NCBI GenBank assembly: GCA_963704035.1
Contig: CAVPGR010000002.1
Coordinates: 1 to 64,000, forward strand
Reading direction: 5' to 3'
From: JAOSJL01 sp963704035
Lineage (GTDB): Bacteria; Actinomycetota; Acidimicrobiia; IMCC26256; JAOSJL01
Length of the DNA: 64,000 nt
Shown: piece by piece, positions 26,049 to 33,996 of the stretch
Numbering within the stretch: position 1 is the stretch's first letter
Layout of the letters: every line of letters begins with the position of its first letter
Program-made: the position numbers and the translations under genes
The notes under the pieces: generated by a model
What the model was told of the DNA's origin: nothing
What the model saw: only the letters and a program-made list of their open reading frames with translations
Database searches by the model: none

Positions 26049-26157
26049 GCGTTCGGAGATCGGCGAAATCCGTTCCGAGCCTGCTCTACGGCCCTTGTGG
26101 CGCTGGTTTTCTGCCGGCCCCACGAGGGCGGGGGATGTAGAAAACGTGGTCGAAAAC
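26049..26157 (+). repeat. Hairpin repeat R12, with tail to about 26210
   Basis: Full member with GTTCGGAG/GTTCCGAG and the hairpin TTTTCTGCCGGCCCCACGAG / GGCGGGGGATGTAGAAAAC. The tail ends GAATCTACCGGCC. It fills the gap between the permease and the HEPN gene, which are convergent. Confidence 0.85.
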
Positions 26158-26238
26158 CGCCGGCTGCGGCTCGCGACGTTGCTTTCGAGGGGTGAATCTA
26201 CCGGCCTGGACCCGTGACGGGGCCAAGCCCTTGCTTGC

Positions 26239-26655
26239 TCACCTCGTCGTGGCGGCAACCCTGCGGGCGAGCTGCGCGCAACGCTGCGCGCGTTCGACGG
26301 CCTTTGCGGCAACTGATCGTGCGACGGCGTCGGGCTCATACTCGGCCTTCGCCTTGAGCGGTAGCAGGTGACGAAGATGGCGTTCGACGTCCGCGCCGTC
26401 ACGGCCCGCCTGACCAAGCAGCGCCAGGACCTGGTCGTGGTCCTTACCGGCCGCGCGACGACCAAGGCGGGCGCCGCACACCGCGTCGGCCGTGTTGATC
26501 CCTGCGTGGACGGCGAGACTCGTGGCAGCGATGTAGCGGCCAGCCTCGAGGCCACTCCCGGCGGCCGCCGCGAACTCCTCGGCCTTTTCGGCATACGAAC
26601 GCACCTGCGCGGCAGACACCGGTTTGGAACGCATCGGTCTAGCCAAGTCGCGCAT
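26239..26655 (-). CDS. HEPN-domain protein, likely toxin of a HEPN/MNT pair
   Basis: About 138 residues, all helical. AARLGRR-like helix followed by RRAAGKDH gives the RxxxxxH motif of HEPN ribonucleases, set in INTADAVCGARLGRRAAGKD; EKAEEFAAAAGSGLEAGRYI precedes it. ATG 26655 overlaps the end of the nucleotidyltransferase gene by 17 bp; ATG 26634 is the alternative. Family knowledge: HEPN toxins cleave RNA, and the partner MNT protein adds nucleotides to block them. A predicted type VII-like toxin-antitoxin or small abortive-infection module. Confidence 0.8.
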   Translation of the reverse strand: MRDLARPMRSKPVSAAQVRSYAEKAEEFAAAAGSGLEAGRYIAATSLAVHAGINTADAVCGARLGRRAAGKDHDQVLALLGQAGRDGADVERHLRHLLPLKAKAEYEPDAVARSVAAKAVERAQRCAQLARRVAATTR

Positions 26656-27277
26656 CCTCGAGCTCGTCCAGGCTCGCGCCGTGGACGACGTGACCGTCGC
26701 GGCGTATCTCACGCCACAGCTGCGTCCGGCTCGCGAGGCGCGCAGATGCCTCGTCGAGGCCCATCTCGAGTACCTCCAGCCGGTTGCCGGTGAGGCGTCT
26801 CCCCTGGGCGCGCCACTGCTCGACCGAGGCGCTCCAGCGTTCGTCGTCGTCGTTGATTCCTCGTGGGCGTACGAACACGACATCAATGTCGCTGGCGATG
26901 CCGGCCTCGCGTCGGGCGAAGGATCCGAAGACGATCACGCTGGCCGGGGTTGTTGGGAGTGACCGGGCCAGGCGGCCGAGTTCAAGGAGCGCGATGTCGG
27001 TTGAACCGGCGAGGTCGAGCACCGCTCGCGCGGCGACGTGTTCGGGAACGAGACGGAACAGCGACGAGGGTGGCGCTTCGCGGCGTTCGACAATCCCCAG
27101 ATCCACCAGCCTCGGTAGCACTCGGGACACTTGCGCCGGGCTCACTCCGGAGAGTCGGGCCAACGTCCGCAGGTTCAGTTCTGCAGTGGTCTCGGCCAGA
27201 ACCGCCAGAACGCGGCCTTGGGAACCAGGGACCACCGCTTCGACAGGCCGTACGAAATCCACACTTGGAGTGTACAC
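26639..27277 (-). CDS. MNT nucleotidyltransferase with HTH, likely antitoxin
   Basis: 212 residues from GTG 27277. The first 90 form a winged helix (ELNLRTLARLSGVSPAQVSR, VLPRLVDLGIVERRE). The second part has the minimal nucleotidyltransferase motif GSFARREAGIASDIDVVFV, matching GSxxR...SDxD with both metal-binding Asp residues. The DNA-binding part is an addition to the usual MNT protein and suggests that the antitoxin represses its own promoter, where two palindromes lie. It is the first gene of the two-gene operon. Confidence 0.85.
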   Translation of the reverse strand: MYTPSVDFVRPVEAVVPGSQGRVLAVLAETTAELNLRTLARLSGVSPAQVSRVLPRLVDLGIVERREAPPSSLFRLVPEHVAARAVLDLAGSTDIALLELGRLARSLPTTPASVIVFGSFARREAGIASDIDVVFVRPRGINDDDERWSASVEQWRAQGRRLTGNRLEVLEMGLDEASARLASRTQLWREIRRDGHVVHGASLDELEDARLG

Positions 27278-27318
27278 GGATAGGCGTCATAAACGAAACA
27301 ATTATTCCAGATATGACG
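27261..27318. promoter_or_regulatory. Two palindromes at the MNT/HEPN promoter
   Basis: ACACT-TGG-AGTGT (27261-27273) lies over the first codons of the MNT gene. CGTCATA (27285-27291) and TATGACG (27312-27318) form a 7-bp inverted repeat 20 bp apart. The region between is the only AT-rich stretch upstream (AACAATTATTCCAGATATGA), so it probably holds the minus-strand promoter. Autoregulation by the HTH part of the MNT protein is inferred. Confidence 0.45.
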
Positions 27319-27337
27319 GGATCCCTACAGGCGCTAC

Positions 27338-27402
27338 GCGTTCCGAGATCCGCAGAATCCGTTCCGAGGCCGCCCTGCGGCCGTGGTGGCGCATGTTCTC
27401 CG
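27338..27402 (+). repeat. Hairpin repeat R13, truncated
   Basis: Has the direct-repeat half (GTTCCGAGATCCGCAGAATC, CGTTCCGAGG) up to ATGTTCTC, then jumps into Fic sequence (CTGAGAGCGAGCTGGGACGA). The hairpin right arm is missing. Confidence 0.75.
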
Positions 27403-27690
27403 AAACCTGAGAGCGAGCTGGGACGACCGGGTGCGCGCCCGTCGCGACTCAGCGGCCTGGCGCGTCGCCGACCTCCTACTGCGCCACCCCGTTGTCAATG
27501 CTGCACTCGTCGCGAATGAGTTGGGGATCGACACCCCCAACGTGTACCGCCAGATCGTTCCTCTCGAGGAGGCAGGGGTGCTCAAGGAATTCACCGATCA
27601 GAAGCGCAATCGCGTGTGGCGATCCCCCGAGGTCCTGACAGCCCTCGACGACTTTGCTCGACGCGGGGCGACGAACCGGGAACTGATCAG
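27403..27690 (+). pseudogene. Fic protein 3' fragment, third copy
   Basis: Matches the last 95 or so codons of the Fic gene at 15159-16391 (LRASWDDRVRARRDSAAWRV, ELGIDTPNVYRQIVPLEEAG). Two bases are missing near 27665 (CGACGCGGGGCG against CGACGCGCGGGGCG), so the original stop is bypassed and the frame runs on. No start codon, ribosome site or catalytic domain is present. A degenerate repeat follows, as after the other two Fic ends. Confidence 0.8.
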
Positions 27691-27692
27691 GC

Positions 27693-27765
27693 GCGTGCCG
27701 AGTCCTACGAAATCCCTTTCGAATCGCGTCAACAGCCGTTGGTCGGAACGTCTTCTACCGGCCGG
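27693..27765 (+). repeat. Hairpin repeat R14, degenerate
   Basis: Weak member: GTGCCGAGTCCTACGAAATC, CCTTTCGAATCG, then TTCTACCGGCCGGGAACGAC, without the hairpin right arm. Position (after a Fic end) and spacing support it. A short transposase-tail match (CAGTTGACCATCAGGGCG) follows at about 27797. Nothing else is seen in 27766-27863. Confidence 0.5.
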
Positions 27766-27863
27766 GAACGACGTCGGAGTTCCGTCGAGCGCGATTCAGT
27801 TGACCATCAGGGCGAATTGCACAGCGGTTTGCGCTCGCGAGCGGGAACCGTGTCGCTGGCCGC

Positions 27864-29300
27864 TCACCCGAGGTCGTGGAGAAACGGCACGAGCGTCTGT
27901 ACGAGCGGGTTGTCGGGCTCGACGCCCATCGGGTCGGTGTGGGTGAGGCCGTGGCCCTCGACGAGCGTGAGGTCGTCGTCGGGGATGTCCGACTGCTCGG
28001 CGAGTAGGCGAGCGCCGGCGAGCACACGTCCCTCCCCGAAGCTGGTCTCGAACGCGTAGATCGGCAGCGCCAGCTCAGTACCGTGGATCGCGCGCACCCC
28101 CAGGGGCTCCTGCGCAGGGTTGGTAATCCCGCCGTTGACCGCCCCGCCGTCGAGGCTGAGGCGCAGCGGGTGGTACCAGGCCGTGCCGTCGATGCTCTCG
28201 ATGCCGGAGAACATCGCGGCCGCCCGCTCGAGCGGGACAAGACCGTCGTCGTTCCAACCGCGTGGCTCACCGGTGTCGGCGATTCCCCCGAGGCTCAGGT
28301 GGACCAGTGCCAGGGACTCGGGGCTCGTGTCGACGTCGAGCGCGTACCCGTACTGCGCGGCGTTCGTCGGAGACACCGGCGGTTTGAGATCGTCGGGGAG
28401 GAGCGCGAAATCGTAGGCGATGTTGGGCTCGTCGGGCTCCTGCAGAGCGGCCGTCGCGCCGAGCACGTTGAAGACCCCCGGCGCCCACGGCAGGCCGAGA
28501 CCGAGGAGGTCGTTGAACGGTGTGCCGCTGCGGATCTCCGCGAGCTCTGCTTCGGCCTCCGCTGCGCTGGTGGGTTCGCCTCCGGCGCTGCCACCGTCGA
28601 CCAGCACGAGGCCCGAGAGGTTCTCGGCCCCAGGGGCACCGTCGAAGTCCCATGTCGCGTACGCGACCGTGATCGTGCCTCCCAGCGAGTGTCCGCCCAG
28701 CACCACCGCGCCGCCGAGCTCGCTCGCCTCCTGCACGACGACGTCGACGTCGCCGACCGCCACGTCCATGCCCCAGTCGCTCGCAAACGAAACGTCATCA
28801 TCGGCAGGCGGGTCGAAGTGGTCGGTGATGGTGTCGTCGGCGATCCACTCGAGGTAGTAGTCGAAGGCCTCCTGTGAGGTCGCGTCGCCGGCTTTGCGCT
28901 CGTCGATGAGGCTGTGGTCCTCGAGCAGGTTTTCGCGCCGGTCGATCGACCAGACCTGCCACCCTTCGAGCTCGCGCACGATGTCGGCACCCAGGGGGAG
29001 GAAGTAGGCAGCGCCCGCGGAGGTTCCGGGGGCGAGAACGAGAACGTTCTCGGCGTCGGCGGCGCCCTGTTGGACCACGGTGACCTGGTCGTACTCGGCT
29101 GGGCCGTCGGTCGGCGAACCATCGAGAGTGATCACGCGGACGTCGGCCGCAGACGGTGCCGACGTTCCGTCGTCGCCGCTCTGGCCGCCCGACGGGACCG
29201 TCGTCGGGCCCGCGTCGCTCCCGTCGTCACTGCACGCGGCAACGACGAGCGCGAGACAACACAAGCCGACCAGCAACACGGCGTGCCTTCGTCGAGCCAT
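27864..29300 (-). CDS. Alpha/beta hydrolase-like lipoprotein
   Basis: 478 residues from ATG 29300. A lipoprotein signal peptide (RRHAVLLVGLCCLALVVAAC) is followed by a Ser/Gly/Asp linker. The hydrolase part has the nucleophile elbow VVLGGHSLGGTITVAYATW around residue 200, with Ser as the likely nucleophile, and an early strand VLVLAPGTSAGAAYFLPLG that fits the oxyanion region. A late His is present in VEGHGLTHTDP. It is probably a surface-bound esterase or lipase; substrate unknown. It lies between R14 and R15 and is not part of the ars operon. Confidence 0.85.
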   Translation of the reverse strand: MARRRHAVLLVGLCCLALVVAACSDDGSDAGPTTVPSGGQSGDDGTSAPSAADVRVITLDGSPTDGPAEYDQVTVVQQGAADAENVLVLAPGTSAGAAYFLPLGADIVRELEGWQVWSIDRRENLLEDHSLIDERKAGDATSQEAFDYYLEWIADDTITDHFDPPADDDVSFASDWGMDVAVGDVDVVVQEASELGGAVVLGGHSLGGTITVAYATWDFDGAPGAENLSGLVLVDGGSAGGEPTSAAEAEAELAEIRSGTPFNDLLGLGLPWAPGVFNVLGATAALQEPDEPNIAYDFALLPDDLKPPVSPTNAAQYGYALDVDTSPESLALVHLSLGGIADTGEPRGWNDDGLVPLERAAAMFSGIESIDGTAWYHPLRLSLDGGAVNGGITNPAQEPLGVRAIHGTELALPIYAFETSFGEGRVLAGARLLAEQSDIPDDDLTLVEGHGLTHTDPMGVEPDNPLVQTLVPFLHDLG

Positions 29301-29372
29301 CTGCGTCCCGCTCCTCGCGGTCGGCAACACCATACCGGCGGCGACTGCGCCTTGATCCCGGCGCGTTGTCCC

Positions 29373-29420
29373 GCGTTCCGAGATCGCCGGAATCCGTTCC
29401 GAGCCTCGCGACCCCTACCG
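29373..29420 (+). repeat. Hairpin repeat R15, left half only
   Basis: GTTCCGAGATCGCCGGAATC and CGTTCCGAGCCTCGCGACC, then CTACCGCGGGTGAGG. The hairpin right arm is missing. This is the last member seen; none occurs in the remaining 34.5 kb. Confidence 0.65.
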
Positions 29421-29467
29421 CGGGTGAGGCCGTGTACGGCACGGGCACAGGTCGGATGTGTTGGTGA

Positions 29468-29884
29468 TCATGCGCGGGCGGTCACGCCGAGGTCGGCCAT
29501 GAGAGTGCGGACCCGTCGCTCGATGTTGTCGCGGATCGGCCGCACTGCCTCGACATCCTGGCCGGCCGGATCGTCGAGCTCCCAGTCCTGGTACCGCTTG
29601 CCCGGGATCAGCGGGCAAGTGTCGCCGCAGCCCATCGTGACGACGACGTCGGCGGCGCGGACGAACTCATCGGTCCACGGCTTCGGGAACTCGCCGGCGA
29701 TGTCGATTCCGCGCTCAGCCATCGCGGCAACCGCGGCCGGATTGACTTCGTTGCCAGGGTCGGAACCGCCCGAGAACACGTCGACGTCGCCCCCGGCGAG
29801 ATGCCGGAGGAATCCAGCCGCCATCTGTGAGCGGCCGGCGTTGTGCACACACAGGAACAGCACGGCTGGCTTGGCGCTAGTCAT
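29468..29884 (-). CDS. arsC: Arsenate reductase ArsC, low-molecular-weight phosphatase type
   Basis: 138 residues, the usual length. The catalytic P-loop is CVHNAGRSQMAAGF, matching CX5R, and further conserved parts are FSGGSDPGNEVNPAAVAAM, VVTMGCGDTCPLIPGKRYQD and DWELDDPAGQ. The later cysteine in CGDTC can take part in disulfide relay. It reduces arsenate to arsenite for export by Acr3. It is the last gene of arsR-acr3-arsC; the gap to acr3 is 59 bp. The electron donor (thioredoxin or mycothiol/mycoredoxin) cannot be told from sequence. Confidence 0.93.
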   Translation of the reverse strand: MTSAKPAVLFLCVHNAGRSQMAAGFLRHLAGGDVDVFSGGSDPGNEVNPAAVAAMAERGIDIAGEFPKPWTDEFVRAADVVVTMGCGDTCPLIPGKRYQDWELDDPAGQDVEAVRPIRDNIERRVRTLMADLGVTARA

Positions 29885-29943
29885 CTTCCCCTCTCATCTC
29901 GCGAGAGCCCACCGATCCTGTATTCGTCTTCACGTCGGTCGCG

Positions 29944-31077
29944 TCACAGCGGATCCGACCGTGACCACTCGGCAGATTGCTCTTGCTGGATCGGCGGGTC
30001 GAAACTCTTGCGGGTCCGCAGCGCGACGTAGACGAGCCCGACGAGGACCGGCACCTCGATGAGGGGACCGACGACGCCTGCGAGGGCCTGCCCGGAGGTG
30101 ACACCGAACACGCTGATCGAGACAGCGATAGCGAGCTCGAAGTTGTTGCCCGCGGCGGTGAACGCGACGCTCGTGGATCTCGGATACCCGAACCCGAGCT
30201 GCTTCGACAGAGCGAACGAGCCCGTCCACATGAACGCAAAGTAGAGGACGAGCGGAATAGCGATCCGCGCCACATCGAACGGCGTGGCAGTGATCCTCTC
30301 CCCTTGGAGAGCGAAGAGCAGCACCACCGTGAATAGCAGCCCCCACAGCGCGACCGGGCTGATCCGCGGCAGGAACTGGGTTTCGTACCACTCCCGGCCG
30401 TGCCGGGCCTCACCCCAGCGGCGAGTCAGGTAGCCGGCGACGAGCGGCACTCCGAGGAAGATCGCGACCACGCACGCGATCTCCCACACCGACACCTCGA
30501 TGGCGGCCTGGTCCAGGCCGAGCCACCCCGGCAGGACTTCGAGGTAGAAGTAGCCGAGCAGGCTGTAGGCCACGATCTGAAACACGGAGTTGACTGCCAC
30601 CAGCACAACCGCGGCCTCGCGGTCGCCGCAGGCCAGGTCGTTCCAAATGAGGACCATGGCGATGCAGCGCGCGAGCCCCACGATGATCAGCCCGGTGCGG
30701 TACTCCGGGAGGTCCGGCAGCAACAGCCAGGCGAGCGTGAACATCAGCAGCGGGCCCACCAACCAGTTCAGCACGAGCGACGTCACCAACATCCGCCGGT
30801 CGCTGGTGACCCGACCGACATCGCCGTAGCGGACCTTGGCCAGCACCGGGTACATCATCAGCAACAAGCCGAGGGCAATCGGCAGCGACACCGTGTCGAT
30901 CTTGACCCGGTCGAGCACGTCATCGAGATCGGTGAACACCCGACCCAACAACAGCCCGAGCAGCATCGCAGCCCCGATCCACAGCGGAAGGAATCGGTCG
31001 AGCACCGACAGCCGTCGGAGCACAGGGGCCCCGTCGTCGGCCGCGACAGGCTCGCCCGCGAGGGCGGTGTCGCTCAC
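29944..31077 (-). CDS. acr3: Arsenite efflux transporter Acr3
   Basis: 377 residues from GTG 31077, which overlaps the arsR stop (GTGA). About ten membrane segments are visible, for example WIGAAMLLGLLLGRVF, IALGLLLMMYPVLAKVRYGD, VLNWLVGPLLMFTLAWLLLP and VEVPVLVGLVYVALR-like ends. The conserved Cys sits in GLARCIAMVLIWNDLACGD, the arsenite-transport site of the Acr3 family. It pumps arsenite (or antimonite) out of the cell using the proton gradient. Translationally coupled to arsR. Confidence 0.95.
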   Translation of the reverse strand: MSDTALAGEPVAADDGAPVLRRLSVLDRFLPLWIGAAMLLGLLLGRVFTDLDDVLDRVKIDTVSLPIALGLLLMMYPVLAKVRYGDVGRVTSDRRMLVTSLVLNWLVGPLLMFTLAWLLLPDLPEYRTGLIIVGLARCIAMVLIWNDLACGDREAAVVLVAVNSVFQIVAYSLLGYFYLEVLPGWLGLDQAAIEVSVWEIACVVAIFLGVPLVAGYLTRRWGEARHGREWYETQFLPRISPVALWGLLFTVVLLFALQGERITATPFDVARIAIPLVLYFAFMWTGSFALSKQLGFGYPRSTSVAFTAAGNNFELAIAVSISVFGVTSGQALAGVVGPLIEVPVLVGLVYVALRTRKSFDPPIQQEQSAEWSRSDPL

Positions 31078-31424
31078 CGGCCCTCCTCGGTCCTCGCCGT
31101 GCACGTGGAAGCATCCGTCGGCGCGCCTGGCAGCGGGACACCGGCCTCGGCCAGCTGAGACCACAGCACCTCGAACCCGTCGGGGTCGAGGCGGTAGTCC
31201 ATCCACCGACCCCGTCGAGTCGCCGACACGAGACCGGCCTCCCGCAACACCCGCAGGTGGTACGACAGCAGATTCGGGGCGACGTCGACGGCGTCCTGCA
31301 CATCGCAAACGCAACACGTCTCGGCGCCGAGCAGACCGACGATCCGCAGCCGTGTCGGCTCCGCCAGCGCAGCGAGCCGATCGAATACCTCGATCCTCGT
31401 TGATTCAACCGATATTGAAGTCAT
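31074..31424 (-). CDS. arsR: ArsR/SmtB family arsenic-responsive repressor
   Basis: 116 residues from ATG 31424. Winged-helix signature: DRLAALAEPTRLRIVGLLGA, the metalloid site ETCCVCDVQDAV (adjacent cysteines in the CxC arrangement), the recognition helix APNLLSYHLRVLREAGLV and the wing RRGRWMDYRLD. It should leave DNA on binding arsenite, so that acr3 and arsC are expressed. It leads the operon; its stop overlaps the acr3 GTG. A TTCAA-CCGATA-TTGAA palindrome lies over its first codons (about 31406-31421) and might be the operator, although a location inside the gene is unusual. Confidence 0.93.
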   Translation of the reverse strand: MTSISVESTRIEVFDRLAALAEPTRLRIVGLLGAETCCVCDVQDAVDVAPNLLSYHLRVLREAGLVSATRRGRWMDYRLDPDGFEVLWSQLAEAGVPLPGAPTDASTCTARTEEGR

Positions 31425-31562
31425 GGGCTCATGATAGCTCTGTTCGGGGGCGCGAACCCACAGGTCGACTATCCGAACCGGGTCGCCGGCACCCACACGC
31501 TCGGGTTGCCCGGGGGCAGAATACGGTTGCCAGGCCCGCATCCGACATTCGGGAGGCGTTTG

Positions 31563-32442
31563 ATGACCACTGCGTTTCGCACTTCGTCGTTCACCTGTGC
31601 GGGGAACCGATTGGTCTTTGACGAGTACGGCGAGGGCGAGCAGCTGATTGTCTACATGCACGGCCTGCTGATCGACTCGGACATCAATCGGGGCATCGCG
31701 AAGGCCCTCGCCGACCGGGGCAATCGGGTGGTGCTGCTCGATCTGCTCGGCCACGGTCGCAGCGACAAGCCCAAGCATGCGTCGGCCTACCGCATCGATA
31801 CGTACACCGATCAGGTGTTCGCGCTGCTCGACGAGCTGGGGGTCGAAGAGGCGGTTCTGGGCGGAATGTCGCTCGGCGCCAACGTGAGCCTGTTCGCCGG
31901 CAGCCGCCAACCCCGGCGGGTGCGAGGACTGGTTCTCGAAATGCCGGTGCTGGAGTGGGCCACGCCCTCGGCAGCGCTGCTGTTCGCGCCACTTCTGCTG
32001 CTTGTGCACTACGGCCGCAGGCCGGCCCGGTGGATCTCGTCGCTCGTGCGGTCACTCCCGGAGACCAGGTTCATGTTGATGAACAGCCTGCTCCACGCGG
32101 CGGGTTTGCCTCCCGAGGTCATGGCGGCGATCCTGCACGGCGTCCTCGTTGGCCCGGTCGCGCCCACCCAAGAGGAGCGGGCGGCGATCGACGCGCCAGC
32201 GCTCGTGCTCGCCCACCGCAACGACCTCATCCATCCCTTCGACGACGCCGCCAACCTCGCGGCCCAACTTCCCGACGGCCCGACTCGTCCGGGCCCGCTC
32301 GCCGATCGAGTTGCGCCTGCGGCCCGATCGGCTCACCGACGTCATCGCCGCGTTCGTGAAGGACGTGTGGGCGCGGCCTCGCAACGGTGAGGCCGAGCCC
32401 GTGCCGGCGCATCAGACGCGCGCGCACGATCATGCCGGTTGA
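31563..32442 (+). CDS. Alpha/beta fold hydrolase, with a frameshift near the end
   Basis: The reading frame from ATG 31563 has MTTAFRTSSFTCAGNRLVF, the oxyanion strand IVYMHGLLIDSD, DLLGHGRSDKP and the nucleophile elbow LGGMSLGANVSLFA, then LVLAHRNDLIHPFDDAANLA with the acid. After LAAQLPD the frame turns to Arg/Pro-rich sequence, while the +1 frame continues as ARLVRARSPIELRLRPDRL and ends at 32442. One extra G near 32276 explains this. The gene is therefore either recently broken or correct apart from a sequencing error. It is divergent from the ars operon; substrate unknown. Confidence 0.8.
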
Positions 32443-32565
32443 GCCTCTCCGCCTCCAGGACGCCACCCTCTGGTGTGTGCATGCCGCGGATGCCCGCTGT
32501 GGGTCGGCGCCGCCTGCTTGTTCGAGGCACCGGGAGGCTGTACTGCGTTTGGCGAGTGTGCCGGC

Positions 32566-33996
32566 ATGACCGTCGAGCCGCTGACCGCGGAGGATTCCGC
32601 GCTGTTGAGTGCGGAGATTCCGGGAACACAGTTGCAGATCGGCGCGCTGTGCTTCTTCGAGGCGGCACCGTTGCGGGACGGCCGAGGGCGGCTGCAATAC
32701 GCAGCGCTGCGCTCCCACGTGGCGGCTCGACTCGGCGCGCTGCCCCGGTTCCGTCAGCGGATCGCACCGGTGTACGCCGACGTGGCTGCGCCCATGTGGG
32801 TCGACGACACCGACTTCGACATCGAACGTCATACCAAGCAGGTGCAGCTCCCGGCGCCTGGCGGGCCGGATGTCCTCCGGGAGTTCATGGACCGTCTCCT
32901 CAGCGAACCAATGGATCTCGCTCATCCCCTGTGGGACATCCACGTGGTCGAGGGAGTCGACAACACGACCGGCGACGACGGCGCGGACGTCGAAACCGTC
33001 GCTGTCGTCGTCCGTGCCCACCACGTGATGGCCGACGGCATCGCCCTCCACGCTGCTGCCACACTGCTGCTCGACCCGGTCCCCCGCCCATTTCGGAACC
33101 AGCCTCACGACTGGTCACCCGAACAGACGCCGGGGACTCTGGACCTGGCGGCGAGAGCGTTGGCCGAACGCACGCGTCGGCAAGCAGGCCTCGTGTTCGA
33201 TGGCGCCCGGGCGCTGATCGATCCGCGGCGAATCGTGTCGAACGCGCGTCTCGCCTCGCAGGTCATGGGTTCGATCCGCAACGGTCCACCCTCGACAGCG
33301 CCGGAGCTCCCGTTCACCCGGCGGATCGGGCCGCGCCGGGCCTTCGCCTGGGATTCGATCCCGATGGCCGACATCGTCGCAGTCAAGAAGGCGTGCGACG
33401 CCACCGTGAACGACGTCGTGCTGGCGATCGCCGCCGGTGCGCTCCGCCGTTACCTGGACGGCATCGGTTCGTTCGACTCCACCGGCCGAGAACCACGTGC
33501 GCTGATTCCGATCGGCAGCCCCGAGTCCGACGAGTCATCGTTGCACAACCGCTTCTCGATCACGAGCAAGGCTCTACCCGTCGGCGTCGACGATCCCCTG
33601 GAGCGGGTGCGCCTGATCCATTCCCGGATGCACGAACACGCGGCATCACCGGCCCAGTCGCTCATGCCCTACCTGTTCTCGATCGCCGACTTCGTTCCCC
33701 AACCCGTGCTCCGGGGCTTGGTCACTCGGTTGCTGGCGCGCCAACCACTGGTGAATCTGGCCGTGTCGAACATCCCCGGCTCCAGAGCACCCCTCTTTCT
33801 CTGCGAGTCGCGCATGCTGGGACTCCACCCGTTCATCAACGTCGTCGGCAACGTGGCGCTCATCATCGGCGTGTTGTCCTACGTCGATGACCTGGGCGTC
33901 GGTATCACCGTCGATCCCGACGTCGTCGGTGACCCCCGAGCCATCGTCACTCACCTGCGCGCCGCTGCATCCGAGCTGGTGACTCTCGCTCGATGA
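32566..33996 (+). CDS. WS/DGAT family O-acyltransferase
   Basis: 476 residues, the normal length for wax ester synthase/diacylglycerol acyltransferases. ATG 32566 was chosen as the start because the domain begins with VEPLTAEDSALLSAE. The catalytic motif HHVMADG lies near residue 150. The second conserved block is ATVNDVVLAIAAGALRRYL, and the C-terminal part has LVNLAVSNIPGSRAPLFLCE, a typical NxPGP-like region. The enzyme esterifies fatty acyl-CoA to alcohols or diacylglycerol, making storage lipid at the membrane surface. The gene stands alone on the plus strand. Confidence 0.92.
   Translation: MTVEPLTAEDSALLSAEIPGTQLQIGALCFFEAAPLRDGRGRLQYAALRSHVAARLGALPRFRQRIAPVYADVAAPMWVDDTDFDIERHTKQVQLPAPGGPDVLREFMDRLLSEPMDLAHPLWDIHVVEGVDNTTGDDGADVETVAVVVRAHHVMADGIALHAAATLLLDPVPRPFRNQPHDWSPEQTPGTLDLAARALAERTRRQAGLVFDGARALIDPRRIVSNARLASQVMGSIRNGPPSTAPELPFTRRIGPRRAFAWDSIPMADIVAVKKACDATVNDVVLAIAAGALRRYLDGIGSFDSTGREPRALIPIGSPESDESSLHNRFSITSKALPVGVDDPLERVRLIHSRMHEHAASPAQSLMPYLFSIADFVPQPVLRGLVTRLLARQPLVNLAVSNIPGSRAPLFLCESRMLGLHPFINVVGNVALIIGVLSYVDDLGVGITVDPDVVGDPRAIVTHLRAAASELVTLAR

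Noticed and set aside
241..29420. Repeats as classical integron attC sites
   Set aside because: Orientation and layout fit, but the core sites GTTRRRY and RYYYAAC are not found in the right places, the elements are too similar to one another, several modules read in both directions, and no integrase gene is in the window.
241..29420. Repeats as a CRISPR array
   Set aside because: Units are over 100 bp long and kilobases apart, with genes rather than uniform spacers between them, and no cas genes are seen.
31406..31421. TTCAA-CCGATA-TTGAA as the arsR operator
   Set aside because: Good palindrome, but it lies inside the first codons of arsR rather than in the promoter, so I mention it only under arsR and do not list it as a site.
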